64,000 bases of DNA from Gonocerus acuteangulatus (Eukaryota > Arthropoda > Insecta > Hemiptera > Coreidae): positions 60,637,749-60,701,748 of the forward strand of contig OX328124.1 of assembly GCA_946811695.1 (NCBI GenBank). The letters run 5' to 3'. Position numbers and translations under genes: made by a program. The notes beneath the pieces were generated by a model, which did not search any database, was not told the DNA's origin, and worked only from the letters and a program-made list of their open reading frames with translations. Below are positions 23,839 through 33,582 of the stretch, piece after piece (position 1 is the stretch's first letter; every line of letters begins with the position of its first letter).

Positions 23839-24111
23839 TTAACTATTTAAAGTTTTGAAATGAATTGGGTATTTTTTAGAAAAAAGTAATAATTTATTGA
23901 CTTGAATGGGACTGTTACCAAAAATTTCCTCGAAATCTGAGGAGAGCTTAAATTCATCTCTTTGTCCTTTATAAACTCGACACTCAATAAAAATATGCTT
24001 GACAGTTATAAATACTCCGCATGTTGGGCAAATGGGCTGTGCCTCTCTGGTCATCAGATATCCATGAGTCAATCGGGTATGACCAATGCGCAGTCTTAAA
24101 ACAAGGTTTTA
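23839..24111 (-). pseudogene. LINE 3' end: C-terminal zinc-knuckle region of a non-LTR retrotransposon, 5'-truncated
   Basis: The minus strand encodes LRLRIGHTRLTHGYLMTRE, then PICPTCGV, KHIFIECRVY and about 45 more residues to a stop at 23839. The RIGHTRLTHGYL...C-x2-C...H-x4-C arrangement is typical of the C-terminal end of Jockey/R1/I-type reverse transcriptase ORFs. Upstream of about 24111 the frame is closed, so this is a truncated copy. The putative 3' UTR would lie below 23839. Confidence 0.8.
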
Positions 24112-24169
24112 AGATGTTCATTAAAATTATAAACTATTCGTTTTTATTTTAAATTTATATAGGCTTTTT

Positions 24170-24260
24170 TAAGGAAATTATTCAGGCATGTAGCATACAC
24201 GGATGGTACACTAGCATCTTTCTGGGGAATGTTCTTAGTAATGCGTGACGGACTTTCTAT
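24170..24260 (-). repeat. family B terminal fragment
   Basis: The minus strand reads AGAAAGTCCGTCACGCATTA then CTAAGAACATTCCCCAGAAA, a diverged version of the family B start at 8990 and 25215. It abuts the SINE at 24276-24432. Confidence 0.6.
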
Positions 24261-24275
24261 AGAGACAAGTTATTA

Positions 24276-24432
24276 TTTTTTTTTTCACTTCACCATCCAA
24301 GGCGGAGCAGGAAATATTTTCAGGACGCCCATCGCTGAAAGAAGTCAACCTGCCACAAGTGAGAATCGAAACCGAAACTCCTTTGACAGAATCCTACGTG
24401 CTTAGCACTCGAGAAGCCCCTTCGACGTTAGG
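24276..24432 (-). repeat. tRNA-headed SINE of a third type, minus strand
   Basis: The minus-strand head has an A-box-like TCTCGAGTGCTAAGCACG, a TAGGATTCTGTCAAAGGAG anticodon-arm region and a B box GGTTTCGATTCTC. A ~90-bp body (GTGGCAGGTTGACTTC, CCGCCTTGGATGGTG) and an A run at the 3' end (T run 24276-24285 on plus) follow. I see no second copy in this window. Confidence 0.6.
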
Positions 24433-25210
24433 TTACAGACAACCGATTGCATAAGACGAATAAGCTTTGTGATTAATGCATGAACAAATTAGCCCCATCT
24501 CTTAGATTGTCCTTATTTCTCGACGACTCCCGTCTAAAGGGCAGGCTTTGTCAACGCAGACTACTTAAGTATTCTTAGTTCTATAATACAGGCCCTAAAT
24601 TACCCCTATTTCCAACCCCTTAGTCCTTTGAATGTTGCATAGCCACACTAATGAGAAAGGAAATACCGCTCTTAGTGGTTTCGAATCCGCCACTTATGGT
24701 TTCACAGCTAAACCCAACATCTCAAGCTATAGTAGAGTATGCATTAATATTTTCTCAGCCCGTTTCCTCCACTGGTTCATTGTTATTTCCCTTTAACATC
24801 ATTCAATTTGTCTAAGTGGTAGGGAGAAAAAGTAAAAATATGTAAATTGGTTGGTCGTTTAGAGACAATCGGGCTATCTGTAAGAGATTAGTGGTAATGC
24901 GTTATTCGATAACCCTATTTTGTTACTGGTTATTGAATAATAGCTGGTTGATAGCTATTACCAATACTCGTCGGAGCTCTATTAAAATTGAATTTTTTAT
25001 TATATGATTTCTGAAAGTTGCCTATTGTTGTTCACTGAATGGCATTCGAGTCAAACTAAATAATGGATAAGTTATTTCAATGACTTCTGGTTTCCTCACA
25101 TAACGATCCATTTATATCTGGAAGAATAGTCACTCATTTCAGGCGTATAAAGTGTTTCTTTGGCAATGAAGCAAGTAATGAATAAAACAACCATTTAAAC
25201 ACTAAATAAA
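24433..25210. other. unannotated stretch
   Basis: No supported gene or repeat relationship was seen. It has no open frame with a recognisable motif. Confidence 0.4.
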
Positions 25211-25214
25211 AGTA

Positions 25215-25970
25215 ATAAAAAAGTCCGTCACGCAGGAGCTGCATAACTAAGCACTTTCCTCAGAATTTGGGTAGTGTAGACTGCATTACTAAATAATTTG
25301 ATTAAAAGGGCCTATATAAATAAAATAAAAACATGAATAGTTCTCTTTTACTTTTGTAATGAGCTACTGTTCAATTATTAAGTTTGTAATTAATTTGCTT
25401 CCAGAGCTATGTTTATACATGATACTACACTACTTAATAAATAAAAAAAAACTTCATATTTTCATCTTTTGAACTTACGTAGGAAGTGGATACAGTCCCC
25501 TAGTGGTAGAAAGCTCTCCTTACGGCGACATTGCCCCCTTTAACCGGCACACCCCGTCAAAGTAAACCCCCCTTTCTGATTGACCGATTTAGCTCATTTT
25601 TCCAACACTTCGTTCTCATGAGTTACCCACGACGTATACCACGTTCCGTTACAATACAGCAGAAATTAGTACCGGTATGAGTATATTAGTAATTTGGATA
25701 CGAAGTAACCCCCCCCCCCACATAAACTGATTTAGTTTTTTTTTTATAACACATTTTTATCTGTACATTACCACTACTACGAATACTGATTTTCGTCGAA
25801 ATATAACAAAAATTACGCCTGGTAGAGGCGAATTGGTATTGTGGGTCCGGAGTAAACCCCCCTCCTAATGCTCCGATTTAGTTTATTTTTACAACCCATT
25901 TTTTCCTGTAGAATACCACTAAGAATACTAAGTTTTGTTGAAATACAACAAAAATTACGGCTGGCATGGT

Positions 25971-26000
<30 letters not shown>
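25215..26000 (+). repeat. family B repeat, direct copy
   Basis: Starts AAAAGTCCGTCACGCAGGAG and follows the 8990 copy block for block: ACTAAGCACTTTCCTCAGAA, TTGCTTCCAGAG, GATACAGTCCCC, and ~145-bp units with GATTTAG(T/C)T...CCGGAGTAAACCCCCC. It ends at (TA)n 25975-26000, so the segment after the TA tract is missing. Confidence 0.8.
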
Positions 26001-26005
<5 letters not shown>

Positions 26006-26219
26006 GTTCATTGGCCAGTGAGTTTGAGATTGTATAATAATAATAAACATGACCTAATCCCAAATATTGAATCCTCGTTGTGGGGTTGCTACCCCCAAAT
26101 TGAAAACGCAACGATGGATCGCTAAAGTTATGAAAAAATGGTTTTCTTCTTCTATATTTTTTGCTGTGGTAAAAGAGCTATGAAATAAAACGTAGGACGA
26201 GTCCCTTTTGATATGATGG

Positions 26220-26530
26220 GTTTATTATGCGGCCATGACACAGGAAACAGTATTTTCCTTTCCTGCGAGTGTGGTCAGAAGAGAACTTCCGGCCAATTGA
26301 CTGTTAACCGTATATGTATATATATATTGTTGCTGGATGAATAGGCGGACATCTTGCTGATGCTGTTCCGCAGCAGGTTGACATAAGGTAGGGACTAAGG
26401 ATGCTGCTTGTGGTAAACCGTTTAATTCTCTTCTGCCATATGATGCGCGCACGGACGCGGTCACAGCCCCTGGACGTTGTCCACAATCTATTTCCTGTCA
26501 TGTTTTCTCTTTTGTGCTGAAGAAGATATC
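26220..26530 (-). other. higher-GC segment with overlapping minus-strand open frames
   Basis: Two minus-strand frames (26225-26464 and 26304-26501) cover a segment richer in G+C than its flanks. One encodes a Gln/Ala/Leu-rich peptide (SYGRRELNGLPQAASLVPTL). I recognise no domain. It could be a transposon fragment or LTR-like sequence. It is recorded as an island of unknown nature, not a gene. Confidence 0.3.
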
Positions 26531-26949
26531 AAACTACAGCTGACATTTAAAAAATAAATATATACAATTAATTTGTCTGAATAAGAAAAATTGAGGTTGT
26601 ATCTTTCATTTGGGGAAAAGGCAGAAGTCTTCAGATTTCAGGTAATATATTATCTTTTCATAACTGTTAATGATATACACATATGTAAATATGTATAAAC
26701 ATAAATGTAAATATATTTATAATTTTTTTTTTCTTAAAAAAAATGAACTTGCCAGAGTGACTGTTGAACCCAAAATGTCTTGTTTTCAACTCGGTTGCAT
26801 TGACAATTACTCAGCCAGGCTGGAAACTTAGAAACATTGCCAATTTATTTAATGAACCTTAAGGCTCCACCCTATGAATTACATTTCATTTCATTTTCGA
26901 CTTTCTTGTGGCGTCTGTCTAATACTTTAGCTCCATGAGATGAATTAAC

Positions 26950-27400
26950 TTGACTTGCTGTAATATGAATCAGGATACCACAATTGGTAACAACCGAACG
27001 TGAAAGGAGTTTGCTTATTAAAATGCAAGCGATAGCTTTAACCGTTTTTGAGAAAATTGGAAAAATACTTTTTGAATACCGTTTTTGGTTTGGGTACTTA
27101 GAATCATGGGATTCAGTTGAAACATTTTCTGCATGTTTTACTATCATTAAAACTAATATGTTGAAATTTTGGTTACGTTTGGAGTTAAGGAAGGGTTAGA
27201 ATAAAATATTTTATTAACAGACATAAAAAGTTTTGGTAACTTTGTATATTTTCCTTAATATCTCGAAAAAGGTTGAGAATCTTGGTAAACAAAAGAATAC
27301 CATTAGAGAGCTTACTAAATGCTCTACAAAAAAGGTTCTGATGAAAGTTTTGATTAGGCGATGTCAATCGGAGAAATAAGTCCTTAAAACATTAAAGTAA
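26950..27400 (+). repeat. family A repeat (interior part)
   Basis: The order GTTTTTGAGAAAATTGGAAA, TTCAGTTGAAA, TCTCGAAAAAGGTTGAGAA, GAGAGCTTACTAAATGCTCT and CTACAAAAAAGGTTCTGATG is shared with 47605-47790 and, more loosely, 52150-52490 and 53835-54010. No open frame is conserved, so it is a non-coding or fully decayed element. Confidence 0.65.
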
Positions 27401-27689
27401 TTGATTTTGCTTATTCGAACTGTTCTTTTTGTCTGTTTTTATTCCTTGTTATTTTTTAATTGCTTATAGTTGGATAATGTATTTTACAATAAAACAGATT
27501 AGGCAAAATAAGAAAAACAATTCATTGTTAGAAATATAGCTTGCCAAGAGAAAAAGATTCGATGACGTCTTTTGAATATTTTCAATTGCCTTTATGCTGT
27601 TGGTTTTTTTATTTTATTTTTTAATTGATTTTATCTGTAGAATTATTACTATAGTAAAAGAACACAGGAATATGTGACAATTTTTTATA

Positions 27690-28140
27690 TTTTCCAATTC
27701 ATTGAAACGTATGAAATGAAGTATCGCTAGAAGAGGTTTCTAGGGTCTTGCGGACCCGACCCCAGGTATAGCCATAAAACCCTTTGAACAAAGGCCGAGG
27801 ACAATATTATCTGTTTCTATTCTATGCTTTTCAAATGAGAATAGGGATATGAACAGGAACCGGGGTCTCCCGTGGTCTAATGGCTAGCGCCTTGGATTCA
27901 TAAGCGGGAGATAGTGGGTTCGATTCCCAACCTCCAGCAGGAATTTTATCATCCCACGGCTCGCTGGTAAAATTCCTCGCTAAACCCTGGATGTCGGCGC
28001 TAATGACCTAGATGTAGATGAGCCGTAAAAAAAAAGAAAAAAAAATGAACTGGAACCGCGCAAAGATGACGCAGTTCCTGCGAGTCGGACTTTTTTTGAT
28101 TTCTGCCGAGTTTGTTGTAAGTTTTTGTCGAGTTAAATGC
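27690..28140 (+). repeat. family A terminal part, split by a SINE
   Basis: Before the SINE the sequence reads CTTTTCAAATGAGAATAGGG. After it, CGCAAAGATGACGCAGTTCC then TGCGAGTCGGACTTTTTTT. Joining the flanks gives the same order as the copy at about 41185-41260, which shows that the SINE landed inside a pre-existing family A copy. Confidence 0.65.
27863..28044 (+). repeat. tRNA-headed SINE (family S), full length with 14-bp TSD
   Basis: The head GGGTCTCCCGTGGTCTAATG carries an A box (TGGTCTAATGGCTAGCGCC) and a B box (GGGTTCGATTCCC). The body includes TCCCACGGCTCGCTGG and GTCGGCGCTAATGACCTAGA; an A-rich tail ends at 28044. ATGAACAGGAACCG (27849-27862) and ATGAACTGGAACCG (28045-28058) form a target-site duplication with one mismatch. 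Pol III promoter elements look intact. The anticodon region contains ATTCATAAG. Confidence 0.9.
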
Positions 28141-28285
28141 AAAGTAAGCTTCTAATCATTAATGCAACGCTAATGCGTGTTATCTGCCGTTGTAGTGCAT
28201 GTCAGTAGCTAAAAGAAACACTCGTTATAAGTACAATTATGACAGGTTTTCAGTTCAGCAATCGTTCATAACCTAAATCGTGCTC

Positions 28286-28757
28286 TCGGGGCGGAACAGG
28301 ATGGGGCATGGGGGTTCTGCCCCGTCATTTTTTGGCGGGCATGGATTTGAGATAGTAATTTTTTTTATTCCAGAAGGTTCGAACGTACGTAAGAAAGACA
28401 GAGAGGCAAAAATGGGATGTTGTCAAAATGCTAATTTTACTATTAAATGCAATTAAAAAAACAATAACCAATTAAAACGTTAGGTAAACAGTGATAAAAC
28501 CCCGTTGAAAAGAACAAAACTAATAATCTTCTAGTCATAAGCACTTATTTCTCGGATTGATATCGCCCCATCAAAAATTACATCTTAACCTTTTCCCAAC
28601 TATTTTCGGGTAACAACTCATGCGCTGGAGTAGTCAGCGAAGATATTGAGGAAGTGTTAGTTTGTAAATATTATTATATTACGCCTTTATTATAGGTTTT
28701 GATCGATTACCATATTTCTTAAAAATCTATTAACATTACATATCCCGTTCCGCCCCG
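28286..28757. mobile_element. ~470-bp element with ~17-bp GC-rich terminal inverted repeats
   Basis: CTCGGGGCGGAACAGGAT near 28285-28302 matches the reverse complement of ATCCCGTTCCGCCCCGAG near 28741-28758 with one mismatch. The interior is AT-rich without an open frame. This fits a miniature inverted-repeat transposon. No convincing TSD was identified. Confidence 0.6.
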
Positions 28758-28759
28758 AG

Positions 28760-30553
28760 TTCCCCTACCTGGATAACAGGTTTTTAACGAGCTATGGAAC
28801 ATTGAATACGAATGTAGGGGAGGTTTAACGATTCCTGTTTCAAAGACGAATTATTTGAGAGAGGATTTAACATAACCACAATGTAGGAGGAGTTGTGCTC
28901 GAATTGCATTTGAGGTGTTGCTTAAAAAGTCAACAAGAACAAAGGCTTAAACTTCCTTTCTACCTATCGTGGCTTTTCTAGGTATCTATGTTACCAATCA
29001 TGAAGCTTTGAGCCAGATATGGAACTTTTATTCTTTTCATCCCTGAAAAATTATTATTTATATTTTCCGATGAGTATCAGACATCATTGTTAAGAAATAT
29101 TAGCCAAGTGTTGTGGGTTACTATTTCCGTGAAAGTTACATATTATTTTTTGCTTCTTGAAGATTTAAAATCGTCTAGTTTTCCTTCCTCTAGCTGAATG
29201 TCTGTAAAATTATATCACACTGAATGTTTTCTGTCTTTACATCTAACCTAGTTACATAGAACTAGGTTTTCGGTATTCAACAAAATCCCGCCTTGTTCCG
29301 TATTTTAAATTCCGTGCCTTGTAAGTCGATCCTACATGCGCCACCTTGATTCCAGGAGTAGGAGCTACTACTAGAGACCAGATGTTCACTTACCCTTGGG
29401 AGCTCGGTGAGTGAAAAGATCTTTTATATGCTTAATAAGTCTGAAGAGATATGTAAATCACATCCAAAAGCATCCGAATTTTGTGACTTGTGATCGAAGT
29501 CTTGGTAAGATTCCACATTTTCTCTATTCTTTAGTATGTATATTTGACCGTTTTGATTTATTCAAATTTGTCATCGATATATGTGTTTTGTTCAGAAATT
29601 GCTGAAGAAAATATAATACATAGATTGAATTAAGAGCCATTTTAAGAAATCGTGAATGAACTCTGCTACCGGTGCTTAGAAGAAGACTCTGCCATTGATG
29701 CACTGTGGACCCCCCCCCCCCTGCGTAAGGAAATGTACTACGAAGAGCATCTGCGCTTTCCGTTATAGAATTGCGGGGTGGTCTATCACGTACGTTTCGA
29801 TTCATCATGCCTTTTTTAATATTCACGAGCCTTGTCCGTTCTCCTAGCTCGTCACAATGGGGACTCTCTTCTTTAGAGTGACTTTCCATAGGCAGTGGCT
29901 ACTCGCAAGAAATGAATCAGATGCAAAGCTGGTCGACAATCTTCACGTTCCGTCCACGTCCGTAGACGTTGGAACGATGAATAGCGTTTTCTCTAACATC
30001 CTGAAAGACCTCCTAGGAGGGTGATAGTTGGACTGAAGCCACCCAAACTCTTTCCTTAGGTCGCTTCTAACCACATTATCAAATAATTTTAGAAAATGAA
30101 GCTAGCACAATTATTTTGCACTAAAGAAAGAATTAGTTTGAAAAAAAAAACAATTAATAGAAGTCCTCAATTAAAAAAAAAAAAAAATCCTAGAAAAGAA
30201 AAAAAAGTAGGATTTATCCATTCAATGCTGGATCTTAGAGTAAATTACTCCTTGAAATTGTCTTATTTCACGAATAAACAATTTTGGTCCGTCACTAATG
30301 ACACTGAAACATTTTGCTTTTAGGTTCATTTTAGGGATTGATAGCTCAATTTGTGAGGTATTATTTCAGGAGGTATATATATATATATATATGTGTGTAT
30401 ATATGTTTTAGTTTTAAAATGTGTGCATAAGGTTTTTTTCAGGCATAATAGCCAGATGTTTGAAAGAAAAATTAAATCGTATCTTCTGCGTTTAACTGTA
30501 TTTCTCTGATCCTTTCATGTAAAACTGGTTAGATATAAAATGAAACGAAAATG

Positions 30554-30555
<2 letters not shown>
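28760..30555. other. unannotated stretch
   Basis: A segment at about 29640-30060 is richer in G+C and includes a 13-base C run near 29710-29722. A minus-strand frame (29524-29889) crosses it without recognisable motifs. I see no supported gene. Confidence 0.4.
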
Positions 30556-30557
<2 letters not shown>

Positions 30558-30613
<56 letters not shown>

Positions 30614-30629
30614 TCTCTCTCTCTCTCTC
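30558..30629. repeat. (CT)n microsatellite
   Basis: A nearly pure CT tract with one interrupting CACT step. Confidence 0.95.
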
Positions 30630-31145
30630 ATCTACCCCGCCCCTAATGACGTGGTTCGGATTTTAATTGTTTTAGTGCCCGATTTATTTGATTAACGCCT
30701 TCTTTCTTTTGTACTAAAATATATCTTACGAATTCTGATTATTAAAATAGATAGTGGCCCAAATCTCAACTATTATTCTCGTTTAGGTAGAAGGTCAATG
30801 AATAAAATTTCAAATTAACTATATCGTCAGTAGCATAAAAAAAATAGGAAGAAAGTGGTGAATAACAAAACGGATATAAAATATTTAAGTACCTAATATA
30901 TTTTTTATATTATTGTTCAATGAATAAATCATTTTTAATTCAGTGACTAATCTTCCTCAGGATAATCGAGTTTTATGTTTGGGCTCAATCAATATTTTTA
31001 ACAGGTGACTACAAAACGGATAGAGCCTATGTGGAATATCTTCAGTCATTACGCGGCCATTGTAGGGGATGGTTCGCCTATGTTCCGTTAGGATGTACCT
31101 AGTTATTAGGCTCCTGAAGAGGATTCGAAACATGTAGGGCCACTG

Positions 31146-31318
31146 GGGTCTCTCGTGGTCTAGTGGCTAACGTCTTAGATTCATAAACGGGAAATGGTGG
31201 GTTCGATTTCCAACGGCAGCAGGAATTTTCTCATCCCACGGCTCGCTGGGAAAATTCCTCGCTGCACCCTGGTTGTCGGCGCTAATGGCCTAGACGTCGA
31301 AGTGCCGAAAAAAAATAG
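31146..31318 (+). repeat. tRNA-headed SINE (family S), full length
   Basis: The head GGGGTCTCTCGTGGTCTAGT contains the A box. The B box is GGGTTCGATTTCC. The body CCCACGGCTCGCTGG...GTCGGCGCTAATGGCCTAGA and tail AGTGCCGAAAAAAAAT follow. It matches the 27863 copy throughout. A CTGAAGAGGATTCGAAAC string lies just upstream (about 31114-31131), recalling the hammerhead-like family. Confidence 0.85.
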
Positions 31319-31399
31319 AGTCACTTTTAATAGACAGACGATTATGGTAACTATCGAGTTATTAGACATTCACACACATACATAAATTCGCAAATAAAG

Positions 31400-31445
31400 C
31401 CCAATACTTCATGGTTTCAAGGCCTTCTAACCATGAAGTATTGGG
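31400..31445. repeat. perfect 17-bp inverted repeat with 12-base loop
   Basis: CCCAATACTTCATGGTT (31400-31416) and AACCATGAAGTATTGGG (31429-31445) are exact reverse complements. No run of T follows that would suggest a terminator, and eukaryotic context makes that role unlikely. Confidence 0.9.
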
Positions 31446-31449
31446 ATTC

Positions 31450-32754
31450 TTCCTGAAGAAATGCCATTCCTAACTAAAATTTCCTGCAGCTAACGAGGAC
31501 TTTGCGCTACTTGAATACATAATTACAAGACTTTTAAGGATATCTGATGAAATATAAACAGGATCATTCATGCCTTGTTGGAGCTAAAGACATGTGTTGC
31601 ATGGCTAATGCTTTAATGAACACCTATCTTGTCGAATTTACATACAAATTAATTGTAAGGCAATTTTTGCCGCTAAGGCTGGTTAACGTATCAGTATGGT
31701 TAGTTCCTGTACGCATTAGCATCGACTGAATATCAACGTTCTAGTTAACATTTAACGTAATTATCAGAACCGACAGCAATTAAAAATTTGTATCAATTAT
31801 ATGGAAATATCTTTCGAATTGTGTATGTATTTCGGTTACTAGAAAAAATAATTATGTAGTATATATTAATGTAGTTTTGTGTTTAGGGGATTGTGTTGCA
31901 CCTTTGACCACTTTGCAAAATTTAATTATTTTTAGCTTGAATATTAAGGCTAATTTTTTGTTTTTTATTGTAATTAGTATTCTCTTGTTTGTCATACTCA
32001 ATTTTTCCAAGGTTCTAGCTTTACATTTATTATTTTTTATTAATTTAAAAAAAAAAAAATCGTACTGTGTTCAAAGGTACAACATATAGCAGAGATACAA
32101 CACCATGGTAGTCCAAATTAAAATTTTAGGGTTAAGATTAATAATAATAATAATAATTTCAGACACGCCACAATATTTCTTATTGTAATAGCTATTATGT
32201 CAAATGTTTTCCATCAACAAAGACATAACACCAAAAATATTATTAGGCAAAACATTATCAAGAAATTACTTACATTTTTATGATAGAAATAGATAAGTAT
32301 TATTTGCAAGAATCTTCTTTGACTTGAATAATGCAAAGTAGGTAACACAAGCCCTCTATTAAAAAAACTAAACACTAAATACACCAAAATGTTGCTACAT
32401 ACCGCCACAGCCTAGATGGTGAAAGGTACAATATGGTCCTATTTATAGAAGTTGATTAGTTAAATTTTGAAACTACAACTACTAAATATAGAATAAAATT
32501 AGATTAGTAATTTAAAAAAATACAAATATAGATAATATAAACAAAACGATAAATTACAAATGGATTTTTTTTTATCTTGTGTTTTATCCGTTATCTTCAC
32601 GGTCCAGAAGTTATAGCCAATGAGGCAAATAACTTTTAACCTGTTTCTGGTTAATTTTGAAAGCCAGCATTGTTTCCCGCAGGCTTGCATAAGTGTGAGA
32701 CCAATATCATTTAGGATTAATCAAGGCATTTCAAAATGACTTTATTTAATGGAT
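31450..32754. other. unannotated AT-rich stretch
   Basis: No supported gene. It includes an (ATA)n short repeat near 32140. The small open frames here have no motifs. Confidence 0.45.
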
Positions 32755-32767
32755 TAAAGTTCCACCT

Positions 32768-33569
32768 TAAAGTTCCATAGTTGGGAGAACCCTTGCTGAT
32801 GTGCAGGCAGCATTTCAAGCTTTGGACCAAGCTGCAAGGAGGTTGGGCCTAGAAATTAATGTTTCTAAGACTAAATTTATGGCAATGGGGCAGGAAGCAC
32901 AGCCAGGGGAAAATGTAAAATTTGGCTCCTACTCATTTGAGAAAGTTAAAGAATTTACATACCTTGGCTGCAATGTAAACATAGCAAATAGCATAACAGA
33001 CGAGATAAAATCTAGAATTATTAAATCCACTCGCTGTTTTTTTGGCCTCAGGAGTCTTCTCAGGAGTAAAGTAATAAACAGGTCAACAAAATTGCTGGTT
33101 TATAAAACCCTCATACGACCAGTGTTGACATATGGCTCAGAGACATGGACCATCTCCAAAATGGATGAGCAGGCACTCCTAATTCAAGAAAGAAGGATAC
33201 TGCGATCCATTTTGGGGGGAGTATGCGATGGCCGGACATGGAGAAGAAGGACTAACCTGGAGGTGTATGAGGCTTACAAAGAAAAAAATGTTGTCCATTT
33301 CATCCGTGTGGGAAGACTCCGATGGGCCGGACATGTTGCTCGAATGGATCCAGCAGAACTTCCAAGGAAGACAATGGAAGAAGTGCTCCATGGAAGCAGT
33401 AGACGTGGGAGGCCGAAGCTCCGATGGAAGGATGGAGTTGCACGTGACGCTAGGACCCTATTAGGCGTACAGAACTGGATGGTTGCTGCACAAGATCGGG
33501 ACAGCTGGTGGAAGCTGATTCAGGAGGCCCTGACCTAGCAATGGGTTGTGCGCCAGTTAAGTAAGTAAG
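32768..33569 (+). pseudogene. RTE-like LINE fragment: reverse transcriptase C-terminal region, 5'-truncated, with 13-bp TSD
   Basis: One frame stays open from at least 32771 to a TAG at about 33536-33538. Landmarks: GRTLADVQAAFQALDQAARR just after where the catalytic YADD would be, NVSKTKFM, EFTYLGCNV, LIRPVLTYGSETW, ERRILRSILGG, RLRWAGHVARMD and RRGRPKLRWKDGV. These are the thumb and C-terminal blocks of RTE-type endonuclease-reverse transcriptases. The endonuclease domain and palm are missing by 5' truncation. The 3' end is followed by (TAAG)n. TAAAGTTCCACCT flanks both sides (32755-32767, 33570-33582). The frame is intact, so insertion is fairly recent. Confidence 0.92.
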
Positions 33570-33582
33570 TAAAGTTCCACCT

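Noticed and set aside
27863..27935. Functional tRNA gene
   Set aside because: The head has A and B boxes, but the acceptor stem does not close. It continues into a SINE body and poly-A, and is repeated at other loci.
31400..31445. Rho-independent-type terminator
   Set aside because: No T run follows, and this is eukaryotic repeat-rich DNA where such terminators are not expected.
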